Shown: one piece after another, positions 9,027-22,024 of the stretch
Layout of the letters: each line of letters starts with the position of its first letter
Position numbering within the stretch: the stretch's first letter is position 1
Assembly: GCF_004365915.1 (NCBI RefSeq)
Contig: NZ_SODI01000001.1
Span: forward strand, 1,488,001-1,552,000
Length of the DNA: 64,000 bases
Origin: Cryobacterium psychrophilum
GTDB taxonomy: Bacteria; Actinomycetota; Actinomycetes; Actinomycetales; Microbacteriaceae
Direction: 5' to 3'
Notes under the pieces: generated by a model
Told to the model about the DNA's origin: nothing
Databases searched by the model: none
Seen by the model: only the letters and a program-made list of their open reading frames with translations
Program-made: the position numbers and the translations under genes

Positions 9027-9041
9027 TGACACTCGGTGTCA
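9027..9041. promoter_or_regulatory. Inverted repeat TGACAC-N3-GTGTCA in a divergent promoter region
   Basis: A perfect 6-bp inverted repeat with a 3-bp spacer lies in the 263-bp gap between the GGDEF-EAL gene and the divergent acetate transporter gene. The size and spacing suit a dimeric regulator. No regulator gene is adjacent. The structure is seen; its function is a guess. Confidence 0.35.
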
Positions 9042-9185
9042 GTTGAGCCGCATCAGCCGCCCTTTCTCCGGGTTTCAGGTGGCAAAAGGTGAGCCGGAGT
9101 GTCATACTCGAGCTGCTTCCCGCTTATGTTCACATTTTGGCGACACGAAGTCGCACAGTCCCGGCCCACACATTGGAGTGTCCGA

Positions 9186-9812
9186 ATGACGACCGTTCTC
9201 AACCCCACCCGTCCGGCTCGCCCGGAAACCACCCCCGTCACGGAACCCGCGCCGCGCATAGCGATCGCCGACCCGGCGGCACTCGGACTGGGCGCGTTTG
9301 CCCTGACCACGTTCGTTCTCAGCCTTGCCAACTCCGGGCTCATTCCCACTGCGGGCGCCGCCGTGATCGGCCTCGCCGTGTTCTACGGCGGAATCGCCCA
9401 ATTCGCCGCGGGCATGTGGGAGTTCATCAAGGGCAACACCTTCGGCGCGACCGCGTTCACATCATATGGGGCGTTCTGGCTCGCCTTCTGGTGGCTGCTC
9501 ACCCATCCGGAGACCGAGGCCGCTGCCGGCGCCGCCGGAATCGGCGCGTTCCTGCTCGCCTGGACCCTCTTCACCGTGTACATGACCATCGCCGCAGCGA
9601 GGACCAATGTCATGCTGCTTTCCCTGTTCATCGCCGCCACACTGACCTTTCTGGGCCTCACGATCGGCGCTTTCTCGGGTAGCGCGGCCATCCACCAGCT
9701 GGCCGGCTGGATCGGGATCGCGACCGCGCTCATCGCCTGGTACGGCTCGGCTGCCGTGGCGGTCAACTCCACGTGGAAGCGCGCCGTCTTCCCGCTGGGT
9801 CCGCTCGCGTAA
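9186..9812 (+). CDS. GPR1/FUN34/YaaH (SatP) family acetate/succinate transporter
   Basis: The product is 208 aa from the ATG at 9186, which has GGAG eight bases upstream. The family signature is present as DPAALGLGAFALTTFVLS (usually NPAPLGL), followed by FYGGIAQFAAGMWEF, GNTFGATAFTSYGAFW and six predicted membrane helices. Members are acetate and succinate permeases of the cytoplasmic membrane. The gene stands alone, divergent from the GGDEF-EAL gene and convergent with rpoC, with a bidirectional terminator after it. Substrate preference cannot be told from sequence. Confidence 0.9.
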   Translation: MTTVLNPTRPARPETTPVTEPAPRIAIADPAALGLGAFALTTFVLSLANSGLIPTAGAAVIGLAVFYGGIAQFAAGMWEFIKGNTFGATAFTSYGAFWLAFWWLLTHPETEAAAGAAGIGAFLLAWTLFTVYMTIAAARTNVMLLSLFIAATLTFLGLTIGAFSGSAAIHQLAGWIGIATALIAWYGSAAVAVNSTWKRAVFPLGPLA

Positions 9813-9836
9813 CACGTTGCGGCCCGTTCCCCGGGT

Positions 9837-9877
9837 ACGAAAAAGGCCCCAATCTTGCGATGGGGGCCTTTTCGTAT
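9837..9877. terminator. Bidirectional terminator between the transporter gene and rpoC
   Basis: The stem pairs TACGAAAA-GGCCCC with GGGGCC-TTTTCGTA, with one bulged A and a loop of about 12 nt. A-runs on the left arm and T-runs on the right arm give a T-tract in both directions, so it can end both the plus-strand transporter transcript and the minus-strand rpoBC transcript. Confidence 0.85.
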
Positions 9878-9883
9878 CAGGTG

Positions 9884-13780
<3,897 letters not shown>

Positions 13781-13821
13781 TTTCTCTCCCTTGGAAAGTT
13801 TTCGAGTCTCAGTGGCCGGGC

Positions 13822-16800
13822 TTAGATGTCGTCGATGGTCGACGACTCAAACCGGGTGGAAATGTTGATGCCGAGCTCTTCTGCGGCACGGAAGACCTCG
13901 TCATCCGTGTCGCGCAGGCTGACCGCGGTGCCGTCGGACGAGAGGACCTCGACGTTCAAGCACAGCGACTGCATTTCCTTGATCAGAACCTTGAAGCTCT
14001 CGGGGATACCGGGCTCCTGGATGTTCTCACCCTTGACGATGGCTTCGTAGACCTTGACGCGGCCGAGGATATCGTCGCTCTTGATGGTCAGGAGTTCCTG
14101 CAGGGCGTAAGCGGCTCCATATGCTTCGAGCGCCCACACCTCCATCTCACCGAAACGCTGTCCACCGAACTGCGCCTTACCACCCAGCGGCTGCTGCGTG
14201 ATCATGGAGTACGGACCGGTCGAACGAGCGTGGATCTTGTCGTCGACGAGGTGGTGCAGCTTCAGGATGTACATGTAGCCGACAGAGACCGGGTCAGGGA
14301 ACGGCTCGCCGGAGCGGCCGTCGAAGAGCACAGTCTTACCTGACGAACCGATGAGGCGTTCGCCGTCACGGGTCGGGGTCGTGGACTCCAGGAGACCCTC
14401 GATCTCGATCTCGAGCGCGCCGTCGAAGACCGGGGTTGCGACCTTCGTGCCGGGTGCTGCGCTCCAGGCCTCTTCCGGAAGACGAGCAGCCCACTTGGGC
14501 TTGCCCTCGACCTGCCAGCCCTGCTTCGCGATCCACCCGAGGTGGGTCTCGAGAACCTGACCGAAGTTCATTCGTCCCGGAATACCCAGCGGGTTGAGGA
14601 TGATGTCGACCGGGGTTCCGTCGGCGAGGAACGGCATGTCCTCGATCGGCAGAATACGGGAGATGACACCCTTGTTGCCGTGACGACCGGCGAGCTTGTC
14701 ACCCTCGGTGATCTTGCGCTTCTGGGCGATGAAGACAACAACACGCTGGTTGACGCCGGAGCCGAGCTCGTCGTCGCCGTCCTGCGAGTCGAAGACCTTG
14801 ACACCGATGATGGTGCCGCGCTCACCGTGGGGAACCTTGAGCGAGGTGTCGCGAACTTCGCGGCTCTTCTCGTTGAAGATGGCGCGAAGCAGGCGTTCCT
14901 CAGCGGAAAGCTCGGTCTCGCCCTTGGGCGTGACCTTGCCAACGAGGATGTCGCCGGGGCGAACCTCTGCTCCGATGCGGATGATGCCACGCTCGTCGAG
15001 GTCGGCGAGGAAGTCGGGCGACACGTTGGGAAGGTCGCGAGTGATCTCTTCCTTACCCAGCTTGGTGTCGCGGGCATCCACTTCGTACTCTTCGATGTGA
15101 ATCGACGACAGGGTGTCGTCCTTGACCAGGTTCTGGCTCAGGATGATCGCGTCCTCGAAGTTGTAGCCTTCCCACGGCATGAATGCCACGAGCAGGTTCT
15201 TTCCGAGTGCGACCTCGCCCTGGTCCGTTGCCGGACCGTCGGCGATGACTTCGCCTACTTCAATGCGCTCTCCGGCATTGACGATGACGCGGTGGTTGAA
15301 GCTCGTGCCCTGGTTGGAGCGCGAGAACTTGCGCAGGTAGTACGTCTGCGTTCCGCCCTCGTCGAGCTGGATGGTGACGAAGTCAGCAGACACTTCGCCG
15401 ACCACACCGGCCTTGTCGGCGGTGAGTACGTCGCCGGCGTCGATGGCCGTGTAGCCCTCCATGCCGGTTCCGACGAGCGGGCTGTCGCTGAGCAGCAGCG
15501 GGACAGCCTGACGCTGCATGTTGGCACCCATGAGCGCGCGGTTTGCATCGTCATGGTCGAGGAACGGGATGAGCGAGGTTCCGACCGACACCATCTGGCG
15601 CGGTGAAACGTCCATGTAGCCGATGTCTTCTGCGGGGAAGAGGTCAACCTCTCCACCCTTCTTACGGGCGAGGACGCGGTCTTCTGCGAAGTGCGAGTCC
15701 TTGGTCAACGGAGCGTTGGCCTGGGCGACGATGAAGTCGTCCTCCTCGCTCGCGGTGAGGTAATCGATCGTCTCGGTGACCTTGTTGTTGACCACGCGAC
15801 GGTACGGCGTCTCAATGAAACCGAAGGCGTTGATTCGCGCGAACGAAGCGAGCGAACCAATCAGGCCAATGTTCGGGCCTTCCGGGGTTTCAATGGGGCA
15901 CATACGACCGTAGTGCGAGGGGTGAACGTCTCGCACCTCGACGCCGGCACGGTCACGGGACAGACCACCCGGGCCCAGCGCGGACAGGCGACGCTTGTGC
16001 GTCAGTCCGGCGAGCGGGTTGTTCTGGTCCATGAACTGCGACAGCTGGCTGGTTCCGAAGAACTCCTTGATCGCGGCGACGACGGGGCGCACGTTGATCA
16101 GGGTCTGCGGGGTGATCGCTTCGATGTCCTGCGTGGTCATGCGCTCGCGAACGACGCGCTCCATGCGGGACAGGCCGGTGCGCACCTGGTTCTGGATGAG
16201 CTCACCAACGGCACGGATACGACGGTTACCGAAGTGGTCGATGTCGTCGATGTCGATGTTGATGTCGGTGGTCTTGCCATCGCGCAGGCCAACAATCGTA
16301 GAACGGTTGTCGTGCAGCGAAACGAGGTACTTGATGGTGGCCAGGATGTCCTGGAGCGTCAGTACCGAGTCGCTGAGCGGAGCCTCAAGGCCGAGCTTGC
16401 GGTTGATCTTGTAACGACCAACCTTGGCCAGGTCGTAGCGCTTGGAGTTGAAGAAGAAGTTGTCCAACAGAGCGCGGGCAGCTTCAGCGGCAACCTGCTC
16501 GCCTGGACGCAGCTTGCGGTAGATGTCCTTGAGGGCTTCTTCCTTCGTGAGGATGTTGTCCTTCTCAAGGGTGAGCTCGATGGACGGGAAGCCCTTGAAC
16601 TCTTCGAGGATCTCTTCGCTCGAGAGGCCGAGGGCCTTGAGGAAGACAGTCACGGACTGCTTGCGCTTGCGGTCGATGCGCACGCCAACCTGGTCGCGCT
16701 TGTCGATCTCGAACTCGAGCCATGCACCACGGCTCGGAATGACGCGAGCGGAGTAGATGTCCTTATCGGAGGTCTTCTCCTGCTGGCGATCGAAGTACAC

Positions 16801-17313
16801 GCCGGGTGAACGCACGAGCTGCGACACGACGACACGCTCGGTGCCGTTGATCACAAAGGTGCCCTTGGGCGTCATCAGCGGGAAGTCGCCCATGAATACG
16901 GTCTGAGTCTTGATCTCACCGGTGAGGTGGTTCATGAACTCTGCGTTCACATAGAGGGGTGCGGAGAAGGTCTTACCCTTTTCCTTGCACTCATCAATGG
17001 TGTACTTCTCCGGCTCGAGCTCCGGGTTGGTGAAGGAGAGCTGCATCGTTTCGCCGAGGTCTTCGATGGGAGAGATCTCTTCGAAGATCTCATCGAGCCC
17101 GGTGTGATTCGGCAGGTCCTGGCGTCCGGCCTTCTGGGCTTCAGCGACGCGCTTCTTCCAGATGTCGTTGCCAACGAGCCAGTCAAAGCTCTCGGTCTGC
17201 AATGCAAGCAGATCCGGAACAGTGAGGTGGTCGCTAATCTTCGCGAACGAAAGACGCTCAGCTGAGCGGCCGTTCTTGGGTGAGTTGGTGGTTGCGTTGC
17301 GCGCAGCAGCCAA
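13822..17313 (-). CDS. rpoB: DNA-directed RNA polymerase beta subunit
   Basis: The product is 1163 aa. The rifampicin region reads [21 protein letters not shown] then LSALGPGG, that is, wild-type residues at the usual resistance positions (the Asp, His and Ser equivalents of E. coli 516, 526 and 531). The GHGNKGV-type loop is present as [12 protein letters not shown], and the C-terminus carries the expected KPGDRHGQ-region equivalents and [11 protein letters not shown]. The start is TTG with GGAGGT upstream (GGAGGTTATTTCC-TTG). A 5' leader of about 160 nt follows the promoter at 17481-17509. rplL is not next door; the upstream neighbour is a divergent spermidine-synthase-like gene. Confidence 0.98.
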   Translation of the reverse strand: MAAARNATTNSPKNGRSAERLSFAKISDHLTVPDLLALQTESFDWLVGNDIWKKRVAEAQKAGRQDLPNHTGLDEIFEEISPIEDLGETMQLSFTNPELEPEKYTIDECKEKGKTFSAPLYVNAEFMNHLTGEIKTQTVFMGDFPLMTPKGTFVINGTERVVVSQLVRSPGVYFDRQQEKTSDKDIYSARVIPSRGAWLEFEIDKRDQVGVRIDRKRKQSVTVFLKALGLSSEEILEEFKGFPSIELTLEKDNILTKEEALKDIYRKLRPGEQVAAEAARALLDNFFFNSKRYDLAKVGRYKINRKLGLEAPLSDSVLTLQDILATIKYLVSLHDNRSTIVGLRDGKTTDINIDIDDIDHFGNRRIRAVGELIQNQVRTGLSRMERVVRERMTTQDIEAITPQTLINVRPVVAAIKEFFGTSQLSQFMDQNNPLAGLTHKRRLSALGPGGLSRDRAGVEVRDVHPSHYGRMCPIETPEGPNIGLIGSLASFARINAFGFIETPYRRVVNNKVTETIDYLTASEEDDFIVAQANAPLTKDSHFAEDRVLARKKGGEVDLFPAEDIGYMDVSPRQMVSVGTSLIPFLDHDDANRALMGANMQRQAVPLLLSDSPLVGTGMEGYTAIDAGDVLTADKAGVVGEVSADFVTIQLDEGGTQTYYLRKFSRSNQGTSFNHRVIVNAGERIEVGEVIADGPATDQGEVALGKNLLVAFMPWEGYNFEDAIILSQNLVKDDTLSSIHIEEYEVDARDTKLGKEEITRDLPNVSPDFLADLDERGIIRIGAEVRPGDILVGKVTPKGETELSAEERLLRAIFNEKSREVRDTSLKVPHGERGTIIGVKVFDSQDGDDELGSGVNQRVVVFIAQKRKITEGDKLAGRHGNKGVISRILPIEDMPFLADGTPVDIILNPLGIPGRMNFGQVLETHLGWIAKQGWQVEGKPKWAARLPEEAWSAAPGTKVATPVFDGALEIEIEGLLESTTPTRDGERLIGSSGKTVLFDGRSGEPFPDPVSVGYMYILKLHHLVDDKIHARSTGPYSMITQQPLGGKAQFGGQRFGEMEVWALEAYGAAYALQELLTIKSDDILGRVKVYEAIVKGENIQEPGIPESFKVLIKEMQSLCLNVEVLSSDGTAVSLRDTDDEVFRAAEELGINISTRFESSTIDDI

Positions 17314-17480
17314 GGAAATAACCTCCGTGGACCCCGTCAGGTCTAGTTACTGTTATTGGTGAAGGACTCCACAGACCCTGAACGAATGAATTCTTCGCAC
17401 GGAATGTGCCGCAAGGTGGCTTGGGCACGCAAAGCCGACCGCAATATGAAGGCAGAGTTTGTCTGGGAGCGCAAGGATCA

Positions 17481-17509
17481 ACTATACGCGCCCTCTTGCG
17501 GGATGTCCA
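17481..17509 (-). promoter_or_regulatory. Likely rpoBC promoter
   Basis: Read on the minus strand, TGGACA (17509-17504), a 17-bp spacer, then TATAGT (17486-17481). Both hexamers are close to the main sigma-factor consensus with ideal spacing. It would start transcription near 17474 and give rpoB a leader of about 160 nt. Confidence 0.7.
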
Positions 17510-17517
17510 CTCCTTTG

Positions 17518-17546
17518 TTGACCTTTTCTGGATTCTCGGGTATAAC
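17518..17546 (+). promoter_or_regulatory. Sigma-70-type promoter for the spermidine-synthase-like gene
   Basis: TTGACC (17518-17523), a 17-bp spacer and TATAAC (17541-17546), on the plus strand 57 bp before the next ATG. Only 8 bp separate its -35 hexamer from the -35 hexamer of the divergent rpoB promoter. Confidence 0.7.
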
Positions 17547-17602
17547 CCAGTTTTCGGCGAGCGCCCGAAGGGCGCAGACTGGAGCCATGAGTAGCGAGCG
17601 TA

Positions 17603-18472
17603 ATGAGTAAGGGCGAGCAGGAGCATCCGTCGGCCGTCTTGAAGTTGAGCGGGCACCTGGCCGTGATCGAACCCGACCGGTTCACCCCCGGCAGTTTTCA
17701 GCTGGTGGTGGATGGTACGCCGCAGTCCCATGTGAACCTGGAGCATCCCGACGAGTTGTTCTTTGAATACATTCAGCGCATCGGACACGTGATCGACCTG
17801 CTCGGCGACCCGCATGAGCCGATCACGGCCGTGCACCTCGGCGCGGGGGCGCTCACCCTCCCCCGCTACGTGGAGGCGACCCGGCCCGGGTCCCGCCAGC
17901 AGGTGGTGGAGATCGAAAGCGACCTGATCGACCTCGTGCGCGCCGAGCTGCCGTGGGACAAGCGCGCGCAGCTGCGGGTGCGGCACGGAGACGCCCGCGA
18001 GGTGCTCGGCAAGCTGCCGGCCGGCCTGCGCGGCACGGTCGACCTTGTGGTCATCGATATTTTCTCCGGGGCACGCACTCCCAAGCACGTGACCAGCAAG
18101 GAGTTCTTCGCCCTCACCTCTCCCCTGCTGTCCCAGCGTGGCGTGGTTGCCGTGAACGTAGCTGACGGACCGGGCCTCGCGTTCGCTCGCGGGCAGGCCG
18201 CGACGCTCTCCGCCGTGTACGAGCATGTGATCGGCTTCGCCGAGACGCAGGTGCTCAAGGGGCGCCGCTTCGGCAACATCGTGTTCATCGCGGCGCACAC
18301 GCCCATCGACCTCAACTGGATTCCGCGCCTGCTCGCCAGCGGCCCGCACCCCGCCAAGGTGATCGAGGGCGCGGAGCTGGCCCAGTTCATGGCCGGTTCG
18401 CTCGTGGCCACGGACGACACCTCCACGCAGTCCCCGCTGCCGGGACGCACGGTCTTTCAGATCGGCCACTAG
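17603..18472 (+). CDS. Spermidine-synthase-like (class I SAM methyltransferase fold) protein
   Basis: The product is 289 aa. The fold is that of polyamine aminopropyltransferases. A cofactor motif I-like strand (AVHLGAGALTLPRYV) is followed by an acidic strand end (VEIESDLIDLVR), the GDAREVL motif and DLVVIDIFSGARTPKHVTSKEF. The actinobacterial members next to housekeeping genes are annotated as fused or spermidine synthase-like, but the substrate is unproven, and polyamine-binding residues cannot be confirmed by eye. A strong promoter precedes it at 17518-17546. An overlapping upstream mini-frame at 17587 (7 codons, MSSERNE) ends just inside this gene and might couple translation. Confidence 0.75.
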   Translation: MSKGEQEHPSAVLKLSGHLAVIEPDRFTPGSFQLVVDGTPQSHVNLEHPDELFFEYIQRIGHVIDLLGDPHEPITAVHLGAGALTLPRYVEATRPGSRQQVVEIESDLIDLVRAELPWDKRAQLRVRHGDAREVLGKLPAGLRGTVDLVVIDIFSGARTPKHVTSKEFFALTSPLLSQRGVVAVNVADGPGLAFARGQAATLSAVYEHVIGFAETQVLKGRRFGNIVFIAAHTPIDLNWIPRLLASGPHPAKVIEGAELAQFMAGSLVATDDTSTQSPLPGRTVFQIGH

Positions 18473-18562
18473 CGCGGTACGTAAACTCGGACTTTTTCGC
18501 GACTCGCGGCATCCGGTGGCGGGAAAGGCCGCGTGTCGCGAATTTGTCCGAGGTTACGCGCG
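18472..18562. repeat. Long imperfect inverted repeat after the spermidine-synthase-like gene
   Basis: Arms GCGCG-GTAAACTCGGAC-TCGCGAC-GGC and GCC-GTCGCGA-GTCCGAGGTTAC-GCGCGC pair in blocks broken by small internal loops, around a 17-nt loop. The element begins at the stop codon. It could act as a terminator or 3' stabiliser, or be a REP-like sequence. No second copy was noticed. Confidence 0.6.
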
Positions 18563-18633
18563 CAAGCGGCGGATCTCAGGAAATCGCGACGAGACGGGGA
18601 TAGGGTGAAGAGTCCAAATTTTCCCGCGGCCAC

Positions 18634-19188
18634 ATGGTCGCCGACTGTCAGGAACACACCCTGAACATCATCACCGGTTACGACGCGATCACCCTGCGTG
18701 AAAAAGTCGACCTCACCGCCGCCACCGAACGCCTCGACGACCTCGGCAACATGCGCAGCCTCTCCGCGCTCAACGAAAAGGTCAGCCTGCTGCGCCTGCT
18801 CGGGCGCCTCGACGAGGCCTGGGAGATCGCTAACGAGGCCTGGCGCTTGTCGCGCTTCACCGGCGACCGCGAGCATGCCGTGGCCAGCCGCATCCGGCGC
18901 GCCCAGGTGCTGCAGTACCAGGGCAAGCTCGACGAGGCAGCCACCGAACTCAACCACTGCATTCTCGACGCTGAGACGCACGAGTGGACCAATGCGTCCG
19001 CCGAGGCCCGCCAGCACCGCGGCAAGGTGCTCTACGACATGGGCGAGCTCGACGCCGCCCTCGCCGATTTCACCGCCGCGGTTTCTCTGCGCGAAAAAGA
19101 CGGCGCAACCGCTGACGAACTCGAGGGTTGCCTGATTGCGGTGGCCGTGGTCGAATCGTTTATCGCGGAGCGCACGCACCGCAGCTAA
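18634..19188 (+). CDS. Tetratricopeptide-repeat-like protein, cytoplasmic
   Basis: The product is 184 aa. Helical pairs spaced about 38-40 residues apart resemble TPRs: LSALNEKVSLLRLLGRLDEAWEIANEA, then RIRRAQVLQYQGKLDEAATEL, then RQHRGKVLYDMGELDAALADF. There is no signal peptide or catalytic motif. TPRs mediate protein contacts, and the partner is unknown. The ATG lacks a convincing ribosome site. The gene ends 14 bp before the sugar dehydrogenase lipoprotein gene, so the two are probably co-transcribed. Confidence 0.75.
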   Translation: MVADCQEHTLNIITGYDAITLREKVDLTAATERLDDLGNMRSLSALNEKVSLLRLLGRLDEAWEIANEAWRLSRFTGDREHAVASRIRRAQVLQYQGKLDEAATELNHCILDAETHEWTNASAEARQHRGKVLYDMGELDAALADFTAAVSLREKDGATADELEGCLIAVAVVESFIAERTHRS

Positions 19189-19202
19189 GAAGGGTCGCGG
19201 CC

Positions 19203-20342
19203 ATGAGCATCCGTCCTCGCCTGGCTGGCAGCCTCGCCCTCGCGGCTGTCCTGGCCCTCACGGCCTGCTCCGGCGATAACCGCGTCACGCCGACCACATC
19301 GACTCCGGGGTCTGAGAGCTCGCCGGCGCTCACCTCCACCGCACCGGTGCGGCCCGTGGGTGAGCCGGTCGCGATCGCGAGCGGGCTGAACGCGCCCTGG
19401 TCGATCCTGCGCCTGCCCGACGGTGGCACGCTCATCAGCGAGCGCGACACCACGCTCGTGCGCGAGCTGCTGGACGACGGCACGTTGCGCGACGTCGGTT
19501 CCGTCACCGACGCGCGTGCCTCCGGTGAGGGCGGCCTGCTGGGCCTGGCCTTCCTGCCCGGTGACGACTGGGTCTACGCGTATTTCACGACCGCCACCGA
19601 CAACCGAATCGACCGGATGCCGCTGCTCGGCGACGCGGGCAGCTACGGCCTCGGCGCGGCCGAGACCGTTCTGTCGGGGCTGCCCACGGCATCGAACCAC
19701 AACGGAGGGCGCATCGCCTTCGGTCCCGACAGGCTGCTCTACGCCACCGTCGGCGACGCCGGCACCCCTGGCCGGGCGCAGGACCTCGATTCGCTCGGCG
19801 GAAAGATCCTGCGCATGTCGCCCACCGGCGCGGTGCCGCCCGACAACCCCTTCAACACGCTCGTGTATTCGTACGGCCACCGCAACCCCCAAGGCATCGC
19901 GTGGGACTCGCGCGGTCGCCTGTGGGCGAGCGAGTTCGGCCAGAACACCTGGGACGAACTCAACCTGATCGAGCCCGGCAACAACTACGGCTGGCCGGAG
20001 GCGGAGGGGCGCGGCGGCAACCCGGACTACGTGGATCCGGTTCAGCAGTGGGCGACCTCCGACGCGAGCCCAAGCGGAATCGCGATCGTGGGCGACACCC
20101 TGTTCATGGCCAGCCTGCGCGGCGAGCGCCTGTGGAGTGTCGACGTCTCCCCCGGCGTCGACTCCACCACAGTGACCCCCGCCGCCTGGTTTGTGCACGA
20201 CTACGGTCGCCTGCGCGATGTGGCGTCGGGCCCCGGTGGCACACTGTGGTTCATGACGAACAACACGGATGGCCGGGGTCGCCCCTCCCCCGGCGATGAC
20301 CGGCTTCTCGAAGTGCGCCTGGAGCGCGCGACGGATGGCTGA
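19203..20342 (+). CDS. PQQ-dependent sugar dehydrogenase-type lipoprotein (GSDH beta-propeller)
   Basis: The product is 379 aa from the ATG at 19203. The signal peptide ends in a lipobox (LALTAC, Cys at about residue 22), so it is anchored on the outer face of the membrane. The family core is clear: GLNAPWSI, RLPDGGTLISERD, GGLLGLAFLPG, NHNGGRIAFGPDRLLYATVGDAG and YGHRNPQGIAWDSRGRLWASEFG, where the His and Arg match the glucose/sorbosone dehydrogenase family. It oxidises sugars in the family model, but many actinobacterial members are uncharacterised. It overlaps the SprT-like gene by 8 nt. Confidence 0.88.
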   Translation: MSIRPRLAGSLALAAVLALTACSGDNRVTPTTSTPGSESSPALTSTAPVRPVGEPVAIASGLNAPWSILRLPDGGTLISERDTTLVRELLDDGTLRDVGSVTDARASGEGGLLGLAFLPGDDWVYAYFTTATDNRIDRMPLLGDAGSYGLGAAETVLSGLPTASNHNGGRIAFGPDRLLYATVGDAGTPGRAQDLDSLGGKILRMSPTGAVPPDNPFNTLVYSYGHRNPQGIAWDSRGRLWASEFGQNTWDELNLIEPGNNYGWPEAEGRGGNPDYVDPVQQWATSDASPSGIAIVGDTLFMASLRGERLWSVDVSPGVDSTTVTPAAWFVHDYGRLRDVASGPGGTLWFMTNNTDGRGRPSPGDDRLLEVRLERATDG

Positions 20343-20829
20343 TCTCGACCGGGTGCACCACTGGGCCCACGCGCTCATTGCTCTGCACCTCGACCCGAGC
20401 TGGTCGTTTGCGTTCGACAACGCCAAGAAGCGTGCGGGGCTGTGCAACTTCACGCACAAACGCATCACCGTGTCACGGTACCTGGCCGCCCGGTATGACG
20501 ACGACGACGTGCACCAGATCCTGTTGCACGAAGTGGCCCACGCCCTCGCCGGACCGCGTGCCGGTCACGGCCCCAGGTGGCGGGTGGTGGCGCAGAACCT
20601 CGGCTACGACGGCAAGCGCACCCACGATGGCGAGATAGCCGATGAACTCGCCCCGTGGGTAGGAACCTGCCCGGCCGGTCACGCGCACTACCGGTACCGA
20701 AAGCCCACCAGGGCCCTCGCCTGTGGCCTGTGCGGCCGCGGATACCGCGCCGAGAATGTGATCACGTGGGGGCATCGGCACATCACGGCGGCAACGCGGC
20801 GGCGGGCGGCGGCATCCGCTGGTCTCTAG
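20335..20829 (+). CDS. SprT-like zinc metalloprotease-domain protein
   Basis: The product is 164 aa from the ATG at 20335, which overlaps the preceding stop and so is probably translationally coupled. It holds the HExxH zinc motif (LLHEVAHAL) followed by RAGHGPRWRVVAQNLG, the SprT-like catalytic domain. A C-terminal zinc ribbon has Cys and His in TCPAGHAHYRY and ACGLCGRGY. SprT-like proteins resemble the protease domain of Spartan, but bacterial members have no settled substrate. It is short, close to the bare domain. Confidence 0.85.
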   Translation: MADLDRVHHWAHALIALHLDPSWSFAFDNAKKRAGLCNFTHKRITVSRYLAARYDDDDVHQILLHEVAHALAGPRAGHGPRWRVVAQNLGYDGKRTHDGEIADELAPWVGTCPAGHAHYRYRKPTRALACGLCGRGYRAENVITWGHRHITAATRRRAAASAGL

Positions 20830-20930
20830 TTGTTGCGGGTGGGTAAAAATTGACCAGCGGCCTTGATCCGCACGACGAACGCGAGTTGACTTGGAACAGC
20901 GCAGCGCGCTTGAAGGAGAAGGACAGCCCC

Positions 20931-21317
20931 ATGACCGTCACGAGAATCAACACCGCGTCTGTGCACCGCAATGTGGCCTTCGCACAGGGAACCCTCGTGG
21001 ATCCGGGCCGACGCCTCATGTTTATTGGCGGCCAGAATGGCGTAGACATCCAGGGGGCCATCGTGGGCCCTGACACTCTCAGCCAGGCCCGCCAGGCCTT
21101 GCGCAATCTCTTGGCCGTGCTCGCTGAGGTGGGCGCGACCCAGGAGAACGTGGCCAAGCTCACGGTGCACCTCACCGAGAACGCCGACCTGAGTCAAATG
21201 TTCGCAGCGGCGGAAACGGAGTGGGGCCAGCACCCCACCGCCATCACGGTGCTGCGCGTGGCCGGTCTCGCCAACCCCGAGTTTCTGGTGGAGATCGACG
21301 CCGTCGCCGCGCTGTAG
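20931..21317 (+). CDS. RidA family protein (enamine/imine deaminase family)
   Basis: The product is 128 aa from the ATG at 20931, with GAAGGAGAAGG upstream. It shows the RidA/YjgF fold order: FIGGQNGVD near the N-terminus, then TLSQARQALRNLLAVLAEVGATQENVAKLTVHL, ending AGLANPEFLVEIDAVAAL. The catalytic Arg of true RidA lies in a C-terminal stretch of the type RxxLP. Here that stretch reads RVAGLANPEF, so this may be a RidA-paralogue subfamily without deaminase activity. It stands alone. Confidence 0.8.
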   Translation: MTVTRINTASVHRNVAFAQGTLVDPGRRLMFIGGQNGVDIQGAIVGPDTLSQARQALRNLLAVLAEVGATQENVAKLTVHLTENADLSQMFAAAETEWGQHPTAITVLRVAGLANPEFLVEIDAVAAL

Positions 21318-21319
21318 GG

Positions 21320-21859
21320 CTAGCGGCGGAGCGCGGCCACGTCGTGGCTGTTGTCGAGCCGGGCGGCGAGGCGCACCTCGGCGTCGCGGCCGAGCGCCAC
21401 GAGCGCCTGGCCGCTCTCCGAGGCGCTCACCAAGTGCCGCGCGGCCTGCTTGAGCCCCACGAAAGCCGCGGATGCCGCGGCCGCCTCGGGCGAGCAGTGG
21501 TCGATTCCGAGACCGATGAGCGCATCGATCACCGCGCCGGAGGCCAGGAGGTCTTCCACCGCGAAGCGCACCGTGCCGTCGGCGCGCAGACCCCCGGCGG
21601 CGATGACGGCCACCCCGAACCGGTCGCCCTTCTCGGACTGCCGGGCAACGATCCACTCGGCCACGGCCGTGCGATTGCCGAACCCGGCGGTGATCACCTG
21701 CGTGTCACTGGCCGCGGGCACGACGGGCGCGGCGGCATCCGCTTCGGGCAGCACGTCGACGACGACGACCACATCCACGAACGGCTCGAGCGCCTGAAAA
21801 CCGGCCTGGCCCCAATCGAAACGAACCTGGTACTTCTGCTGTGCGGGGGCGTGGGTCAT
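21320..21859 (-). CDS. ComB-like (2-phosphosulfolactate phosphatase family) protein
   Basis: The product is 179 aa. The N-terminus (QVRFDWGQAGFQAL, DVVVVVDVL) and the later GVAVIAAGGLRADGTVRFAVEDLLASGAVIDAL match the ComB family fold. The usual Ser/Thr-rich segment right after the VDVLS strand is replaced here by PEADAAAPV, so the classical activity is doubtful. Actinobacterial homologues of this kind are widespread without coenzyme M synthesis. It converges on the ridA-like gene with a 2-bp gap. Confidence 0.7.
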   Translation of the reverse strand: MTHAPAQQKYQVRFDWGQAGFQALEPFVDVVVVVDVLPEADAAAPVVPAASDTQVITAGFGNRTAVAEWIVARQSEKGDRFGVAVIAAGGLRADGTVRFAVEDLLASGAVIDALIGLGIDHCSPEAAAASAAFVGLKQAARHLVSASESGQALVALGRDAEVRLAARLDNSHDVAALRR

Positions 21860-21915
21860 TGCTTCAGGCTATCGCGAGCGATTCACCGACGCGGTCGCGG
21901 GGGCATGAGGGCGTG

Positions 21916-21983
21916 GGCGCGCCCGGAATGGGTGGGCGCTACGCCGGTTGCCGTAGCGATCACCGAAATCGGGGGCGGCGACA
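21916..21983. repeat. Interspersed intergenic repeat, family B (copy 1)
   Basis: This stretch between the ComB-like gene and the coiled-coil gene shares GCGCCCGG, GGGCGCTACGCCGGTT, CCGTAGCG, CACC and GGGGGCGGC with 39359-39428, and its last third with the reverse complement of 47815-47862. Inside is a hairpin CGCTACG-CCGGTTGC-CGTAGCG. It is not coding. Confidence 0.7.
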
Positions 21984-22024
21984 GGTGGGCGGTCGGGAAC
22001 GCGGCGAGGGGGTGGGTGCGGCGG

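Noticed and set aside
8923..9105. Longer N-terminus for the GGDEF-EAL protein
   Set aside because: The added 61 residues are hydrophilic and low in family likeness; the ATG at 8922 starts directly at the membrane domain.
17314..17480. Ribosomal-protein leader or riboswitch upstream of rpoB
   Set aside because: No convincing paired elements or known motif could be found in the ~160-nt leader.
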